From positions 186,001 through 250,000 of the forward strand of contig NZ_JYLK01000007.1 in NCBI RefSeq assembly GCF_001439805.1: a stretch of DNA of 64,000 bases, read 5' to 3'. Made by a program: the position numbers and the translations under genes. Position 1 is the stretch's first letter. Each line of letters begins with the position of its first letter. The DNA is from Pseudomonas trivialis. Lineage in GTDB: Bacteria > Pseudomonadota > Gammaproteobacteria > Pseudomonadales > Pseudomonadaceae. Below, one piece after another: positions 59,536 through 64,000 of the stretch. A model generated the notes under the pieces. It made no database searches, was not told the origin of the DNA, and saw only the letters and a list, made by a program, of their open reading frames with translations.

Positions 59536-61976
59536 AAGAACCATACACGCTGGTCACCCTGCGAGAACCTTACGAAAAATGGCGCTTTGCTTTCGCAGAG
59601 TTTCTCCGCACGACGAAAGGTAACTTCAAAGTTCACCACTTGGTAAAATTTGTCAGAGATTACGTTAAGCCCAACAACTTGAGCGAAGACCCTCTAACAT
59701 TCTTTACAACACCAGACTTTGATCGACAAGACTATAAAGAGTTCATGCTTTCGATGCCGGACTCGAAAGCAAAGCAGCACTTGGCCACGCTTCGGGAGTT
59801 CTCGGAATGGTTTCTTGAGAAGCATCTCAGCGCTCGCTGCCCGGACACAAATGAGATCGTGCCCATGGCCGGGGCTGTAAATCCATTTCTCAAAATTTCT
59901 CTACCCTCTCTTAAGCACGCCGCTCCTGGTCAAACTACCAAGCCGCCGCTGGCCTACCACCACGTCGACACCATGAGGAAATGGATAGTACCGCCAGCGG
60001 CAGCCTCCTTCTCTGACCTCAGGCACATACAGGGATTCGAGAATGACTGGGTAGATGTTGATAAATCACTCATTGATGAGAATGATCCCGACTGTGTGTA
60101 TGTAGAGAACAATGGCCGCTACCGAATCTGGTTCCCAGGATATTGGATGCACACCTTTGCACTAGCTTCAGTGCCAATTCGAGGAGTGCAGCTTGCGTAT
60201 GCGGACTCAGGAGAGTGCGATCTCAAAATTCCTATTATGAAGAATGGGAAGCTGGTGTGGATTGATAACCCTTCACCACTGCGAGGTCAGACAGGAGAAG
60301 AAGGCTTCATCAAGCGCCTTCCAAACGATGAATTTGGGATGCGTCTCACGACCAATAAAACAGCTGAAGGCATTACAGGCTACGACGTCCCTTGGATGCC
60401 TGAGGAACTCGCCAAATGGATGATTCGGTTTAGAGACTGGCAGTCAAAGTACAATCCGGTCAATCGTCCTATGCCTTGGAGTGAGTGCGAGAACACCAAT
60501 TATTCAGAGCTTGATCGCTTGGGCAAAGGGAGTAACTGCTTCTTGTTCAGAGACTTCGGTACCGAAGAATGTGCAGGAAGCTTCGGTAGCAGACTCTATC
60601 GACGTATCGCTATCGCACTCTACAACACTGCGCCAGAGCTGGCGTCCATGACAGGCTCCCCAGAAAACGTCAGTGACTACCACTCAGAGTTTACGCCGCA
60701 TGCGATGAGGGTGAGCCTTATCACGGCGTATGTTATGGATTTTCGACTGCCATTAAACGTTCTGGTCAAGATTGTCGGTCATGCCTCCATGATCATGACC
60801 ATTTACTATGTAAAAACGACCGGAGAGTTTTTGCGCCAAAAGTTCAACGAGGCGGAAAAACGTTATCTACACGAACAGTCCAAAGGAGCCTACCAATCAC
60901 TTGTCGAAGGCCGAGACAAGCAGCACGCATTCCTCACTAATAATGAAGAAGCGCTGAAGCTTTTGGCAGGCCAAGTCGCTGCAGGCAGTGCTCTATACCG
61001 AGACTATGGCATCTGCCTGACAGCAGCAAGTCGTTGCGGAGATGGCGCGTCAAGCAACGGGAAATTTGTCGCCGTCCCGGCTGGATATCTAGGGCGTGAG
61101 AACTGTATCCACTGCAGACACTTCGTAACTGGGCCAGTGTTCCTAGGCGGACTGCTCTCCCTTGCTAATGAGATATCGCTATGCTGCCGCTCCCACTTGG
61201 AGAAGCTGGGGGACATGCAGGACAAGCAGATTGAATTGAGACAGAAAATTAAGAAGTTGACCGCTGAGCGATTTGATGCTGCCCAGTTATCTGATAGCTC
61301 TGATGTTGACTATAAATCTCAGATTGGTGCAGCAATCTCTGAATTGAAATCACTAGATGGCCTGCTTAGCTCGGCTTCAGTCACAGCAGACATGTACCTT
61401 GCAGACTTGAATATCGTTAACAAGCTCACGCAGCAATGCCAAGCACTAATTGTGGAACGAGCCGATAATGACAAGAGCAACGACTCAACTCAGCTTATCA
61501 TAAAGTCCGGCCACGAAACGGTTATCGCGTTCGAAGAAGTTTCACTTTTCAGACAGCTTAACGAAGTGTGCGAAAACGCTGAAATATATACATCTGCCAG
61601 TGCGGAACTTGCCACTCCAGAGCGCAGCAACATGATAGACCGGATGGCAGAACTTAACCGGATGGCGCCGGTCATGTACAAACTAGACAAAAATAGCCAG
61701 CTGGTTATTGGTAACCAAATCGTCAAGTTCATGACCGCGCGAATGAGTTGGCCGACAGTAGAGGCAGTAATGGATGGGACGATTCTTATGAAAGATCTTC
61801 CAAGGGATCAACGCATGACTCCCGGAGCGCTTCAATTGCTGCTTAAAGGCGACAACGCGCAGGATGTGCTGCGCATTGAATATGATTCCAGACCTCAACG
61901 TGATACTCGCCTAATGACGCTCACCTCTCAGCAAGGAATTGACACTCACCAAGACAACCAGGAGATGGCGCGGTGA
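57285..61976 (+). CDS. gmtZ: GmtZ main part: repeat array plus tyrosine recombinase domain
   Basis: The 1563-residue frame (nominal TTG start, more likely the continuation of the frame from 56474) has 13 repeats (residues 1-750), a core-binding-like helical domain (about 755-880) and a catalytic domain. The latter has Arg 966 (VPIRGVQLAY), HAMR at 1139-1142, GHASM with His 1166, and Tyr 1174/1175. A Cys-rich segment (about 1244-1303, with CIHCRHF and CCRSHLEK) that could bind zinc and coiled coil follow. It matches the VPA1269/GmtZ integrase type. The stop overlaps the gmtX start. Confidence 0.85.
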   Translation: MDPTHPSHHHQIYENFEAAKHAARALGFTSRQDYLASHHQQDRLLPHDPQRCYPEWSGWEDYLGLEAIYLTYEEARKLLSENGVKSQQQYKALRTKYPKLPSQPLKVYRHQWVDWLTFLGNEPPGPEGRKFNNFNEARAAARLHNFKSQSHYIRNCLKVDSRFRTAPDRYFKEWSGWEDYLGINVEAEFLRYEEAKALMQELGIKSNSGYLKLRETESRLPRMPQITWKEEWIDWPTFLGQRLDPYSTYEHAKEAVKRLDITSKEEYLTAYLLDPLLPKHPYRLYEADWKGWEDYTIRNHKYRTLTEASTAARKLGFSTQLDYENGYYLDPMLPRLPEVEYKFIWKSWNRFYRRPDHYESFEEARSSARALDFCSKRDYVRRCKALDSSLCIEPDKKYEDWTSWHDYLGLDDDLKFLDYHSAMKLVRENNVQTHSQYTSFRKFHEKLPSAPSLVYRDHWIDWPTFLGLREAPYKTYREAKKAVLALGLTTDREYRAHYLDDPRLPKHPYRAYEFDWSSWDDFLSDQEKYDSIELASQQACAMGLTTRQEYKDGHALDPMLPKRPDLYYEGSWPAGGWAQFLTATPLYETVAEAAAAARALGLATLNDYNNLRHLDPRLPASPRQFYGNYTTWLNFILPSKCTLLAEVKFAIKAIGIKDSSEYRDNYKKYACLPAHPERAFAGEWLDWYDTCNIIRPYCYEDAIALLRKLNLPTSGAYKKYVKKSGDKKFPLTPDKVYKDEWVNWQAYLGKEEPYTLVTLREPYEKWRFAFAEFLRTTKGNFKVHHLVKFVRDYVKPNNLSEDPLTFFTTPDFDRQDYKEFMLSMPDSKAKQHLATLREFSEWFLEKHLSARCPDTNEIVPMAGAVNPFLKISLPSLKHAAPGQTTKPPLAYHHVDTMRKWIVPPAAASFSDLRHIQGFENDWVDVDKSLIDENDPDCVYVENNGRYRIWFPGYWMHTFALASVPIRGVQLAYADSGECDLKIPIMKNGKLVWIDNPSPLRGQTGEEGFIKRLPNDEFGMRLTTNKTAEGITGYDVPWMPEELAKWMIRFRDWQSKYNPVNRPMPWSECENTNYSELDRLGKGSNCFLFRDFGTEECAGSFGSRLYRRIAIALYNTAPELASMTGSPENVSDYHSEFTPHAMRVSLITAYVMDFRLPLNVLVKIVGHASMIMTIYYVKTTGEFLRQKFNEAEKRYLHEQSKGAYQSLVEGRDKQHAFLTNNEEALKLLAGQVAAGSALYRDYGICLTAASRCGDGASSNGKFVAVPAGYLGRENCIHCRHFVTGPVFLGGLLSLANEISLCCRSHLEKLGDMQDKQIELRQKIKKLTAERFDAAQLSDSSDVDYKSQIGAAISELKSLDGLLSSASVTADMYLADLNIVNKLTQQCQALIVERADNDKSNDSTQLIIKSGHETVIAFEEVSLFRQLNEVCENAEIYTSASAELATPERSNMIDRMAELNRMAPVMYKLDKNSQLVIGNQIVKFMTARMSWPTVEAVMDGTILMKDLPRDQRMTPGALQLLLKGDNAQDVLRIEYDSRPQRDTRLMTLTSQQGIDTHQDNQEMAR

Positions 61977-62563
61977 CCCCTGAAGAAACGTTGGCACGAC
62001 TGAGCGAAGGAACCTCAACACGCACGCGGAGAAGCCTTCACGCCATATATGAAACCTGCATGGAGCAGAAAAAGCGCGGCAGCACTGATTTCACGTTAGC
62101 AATGATTGCACGCTTGGGGGCTGTATATGGCGCGCCGTCGCTGCAAACCGTCAAGAATTCTGGTGGTGCGAAGTACCGGACACTGATCGGAGCCTTTGCT
62201 GATCAAGTCCCACTGAAACCAAAACCCGTTAGTGGCCCTCACAGCTGGATCGACGAGCTCAATGGTCGACATCAGCTGCTGGCGAGAGGTCTGCTTGCCC
62301 AGTTGAGAGCCGAACAACGAAAGACGAAAGAGTTGTTACCGCCTAATGTGGTCTATGAGGTTGATGTGCGTTCCGCCCCCAGTGCGACCTTCAAACTTAC
62401 AGAAAGTGAACGAGATGCGTTGGAGTATCTCAATTCAGATTTGTTTCTCATTGAGCACAACCTAAAACGCGGGCCACGAAGCGACATCCTTGGGCCAAAT
62501 GACGAGCAGCTGTTTTGGCCAGGAACCCTCAATGCCCTGGAAAAATCCTTGAAACATTTGTGA
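61973..62563 (+). CDS. gmtX: Gamma-Mobile-Trio protein GmtX
   Basis: The 196-residue protein starts at a GTG overlapping the gmtZ stop (GTGA), so it is translated with gmtZ. An N-terminal helical part (RTRRSLHAIYETCMEQ) includes an HTH-like segment (GAPSLQTVKNSGGAKYRTLI) similar to those of accessory proteins of large recombinases. Identification as GmtX rests on position after gmtYZ, size and this segment. The function in transposition is unknown. Confidence 0.78.
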   Translation: MTPEETLARLSEGTSTRTRRSLHAIYETCMEQKKRGSTDFTLAMIARLGAVYGAPSLQTVKNSGGAKYRTLIGAFADQVPLKPKPVSGPHSWIDELNGRHQLLARGLLAQLRAEQRKTKELLPPNVVYEVDVRSAPSATFKLTESERDALEYLNSDLFLIEHNLKRGPRSDILGPNDEQLFWPGTLNALEKSLKHL

Positions 62564-62810
62564 ATACTGGGGGATACCAGCGGCGAGACTAAATCCTCTC
62601 CTCGCCATACCGTCACCACGACCTGGGCCACGCCAGACCAGGCCGTGGACGGGATTCAAAACCTCAAAAAATTTAAACCAAATGCATGGTAGCCTGAGCC
62701 TTAAGCCAGCCGGCAAGAGCCCATCTTCTATGAAGGCGCCGGACTCCCGCCGGCACTGATAGCCTGCCGACTAGCGGCACTGATCAGCCTGATTATTCTT
62801 GGAGCCAGTA

Positions 62811-63299
62811 TTGCCAACCAATATCATCACCCGCGCAGGCCACAATGCCCTCAAAGCAGAATTGGATCATCTCTGGCACACCTATCGCCCCGAGATCACT
62901 CAAAAAGTGACTTGGGCGGCGTCCCTAGGTGATCGCAGTGAGAACGCGGATTACCAATACAACAAGAAGCTGCTTCGTGAAATTGACCGTCGGATCAGAT
63001 ACCTTCGTAAGCGATTAGAGGATATCCGCGTTGTGGATTATGCGTCCGAGCAGGAAGGCAAGGTATTCTTCGGGGCTTGGGTCGAAATTGACAATGAGGA
63101 AGGCGACAGCAAACGATTCAGAATTGTCGGCTACGACGAGATCTACGGACGCAATGACTATATCTCTATTGACTCGCCAATGGCGCGTGCACTTTTGAAA
63201 AAAGAGGAAGGTGATGAGGTCACGGTGCAAACACCGACAGGCGAAGCGACTTGGTTCATCGCACGTATTTCCTACGACCAAGACAACTCTTCCCATTGA
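62811..63299 (+). CDS. greB: Island-borne GreB transcript cleavage factor
   Basis: This 162-residue, apparently complete GreB is on the plus strand, opposite to the broken chromosomal gene. TTG 62811 (reading MPTNIITRAGHN) is chosen because GGAG lies 6 bases upstream and it gives the usual N-terminus. The active coiled-coil tip LGDRSENADYQYNKK is intact, as is the C-terminal domain. Nucleotide identity with the remnant at 53818-54150 is only about three quarters by eye, so it is not a recent duplication but a homologue brought in by the island. The 247 bases before it contain no gene. Confidence 0.92.
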   Translation: MPTNIITRAGHNALKAELDHLWHTYRPEITQKVTWAASLGDRSENADYQYNKKLLREIDRRIRYLRKRLEDIRVVDYASEQEGKVFFGAWVEIDNEEGDSKRFRIVGYDEIYGRNDYISIDSPMARALLKKEEGDEVTVQTPTGEATWFIARISYDQDNSSH

Positions 63300-63327
63300 T
63301 CCCCGCTGCCGCCTTAGATGACTAGAC

Positions 63328-63357
63328 GGGGAGTCATATTTCGCTCCCCTTCGTTTT
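63328..63357 (+). terminator. Terminator of the island greB
   Basis: GGGGAG - tcatatttcg - CTCCCC followed by TTCGTTTT, 28 bases past the stop. Confidence 0.75.
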
Positions 63358-63369
63358 GAGTCTTCACCG

Positions 63370-63942
63370 TTGGCGGAAAATCCCGACAATCTTCTGCTCT
63401 GGGCTCACTACGCCTCCAACCACAACGGAATGTGCTTAGGGTTCGAGTGGGACGAGACTGGCTTACCACCTGCTGAAGAGGTCATCTACCAGAACCGCTA
63501 TCGGACGCTCGAATACTATTCGCACACTGAAGCTGAACTCGCCGCGATCTCTCTTCTGCAGAAATCGGCAGATTGGGCATATGAACGCGAATGGTGTTCT
63601 GTCGCTAAACCAGAAATGGAGTACACCAGCATCTTTGCGCCTGACGAACACTACGAACAAGAGCTAGAGGTGCTTAGGTCGAATCCAAGCCAGTCACCCT
63701 ACTACTCCGAAGAGCAACTCAAAGAAAAATACACATTCCTGGTGGGTAATGTGACGGCTGAAGGTTCTGGGCCAGGGGTTTTCAACCAAAGTGCTCTGAA
63801 GGAAGTCGTGTTTGGCATGCGCATGAGTCAATCCGACGTGAAAGACCACATCAACACAATTGAGAGCTATGGGTTCAAGCCAAAATTTTTCCAAGCTCGC
63901 AAGAATGCCAAACGATACCAGGTGGATATCCACGAGCTCTAG
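63370..63942 (+). pseudogene. DUF2971 protein, N-terminus missing
   Basis: The frame encodes a typical DUF2971 core from LAENPDNLLLWAHYASNHNGMCLGF to the C-terminus (190 residues). DUF2971 proteins normally have a further about 60-90 residues before this point. The open frame begins only at 63322, inside the greB terminator region, and has no RBS, so the 5' end was probably lost in a recombination event just after the terminator. DUF2971 genes are frequent in mobile and defence islands; their function is unknown. Confidence 0.7.
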
Positions 63943-64000
63943 GGCCTGGGCAGTAAGCCTTTTTGAGTACTCTGCATGGTAAGGCGCGAACCGTCGCCCA

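Larger units (their letters stand above)
54151..64000 (+). mobile_element. Gamma-Mobile-Trio (GMT) type genomic island, right end not in window
   Basis: Starting at the break in greB, base composition drops and the genes are of foreign type: gmtY-gmtZ-gmtX in the order of GMT islands, a second greB and a truncated DUF2971 gene. GMT elements are known to carry cargo of anti-phage defence and antibacterial toxins. The missing 5' part of the chromosomal greB, expected at the far end, is not in the window, so the island continues past 64,000. Confidence 0.82.

Overview
The window looks like chromosomal DNA from a fluorescent Pseudomonas (P. fluorescens group). The evidence is the GC-rich coding sequence, the Pseudomonas-type gene neighbourhoods (dgt next to a RocS2/RocA2-like system, earP-efp, oprI, tesA-ABC-greB) and several REP/REPIN palindromes of the type common in this group. 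No rRNA or tRNA genes and no CRISPR array were seen.

Layout. 1-0.1 kb: first codons of a minus-strand hicA toxin gene with a palindromic promoter. 0.2-8.3 kb: phnN, then a lipoprotein gene and the complete cytochrome c maturation operon ccmABCDEFGHI, all on the minus strand, with most neighbours overlapping by 4-8 bases. 8.5-10.4 kb: a FliK-like gene and an FlhB-C-terminal-like gene. 10.6-13.1 kb: molybdenum cofactor genes moeA, moaB and mobA. 13.1-17.5 kb: a small lipoprotein, a pseudouridine synthase, a DUF883/YqjE/YqjK-like membrane trio and dgt. 17.7-26.5 kb: signalling genes (a REC-only protein, a RocA2/RocS2-like pair, a second hybrid kinase) interleaved with a free-methionine-sulfoxide reductase and an AAA ATPase. 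26.5-35.6 kb: gpx, msrB, alaA, htpX, tpm, a DODA-type dioxygenase, the DEAD-box helicase deaD, a crotonase and a spermidine-synthase-like protein. 35.7-49.9 kb: class II and class I DAHP synthases, two LysR regulators (one is CysB), efp with its rhamnosyltransferase earP, a Gre-like factor, panE, oprI and an L,D-transpeptidase. 50-53.8 kb: tesA and its ABC exporter.

At 54,150 the chromosomal greB (minus strand) is cut just after the codons for its active coiled-coil tip, and lower-GC foreign DNA begins. That DNA has a purine-poor, C-rich end and then three genes that I recognise as a Gamma-Mobile-Trio (GMT): gmtY (tyrosine recombinase), gmtZ (a giant tyrosine recombinase with 17 repeats of about 53-57 residues) and gmtX. 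gmtZ is split by a +1 frameshift in a run of seven C. After the trio, the island carries its own full-length, diverged greB in the opposite orientation, then an N-terminally truncated DUF2971 gene. The far end of the island is not in the window.

The most interesting object is this island: a mobile element that destroys greB and apparently brings a replacement copy, driven by a recombinase whose modular repeat array shows a clear four-unit higher-order period. Assignments to named families come from sequence recognition only; no database search was run.
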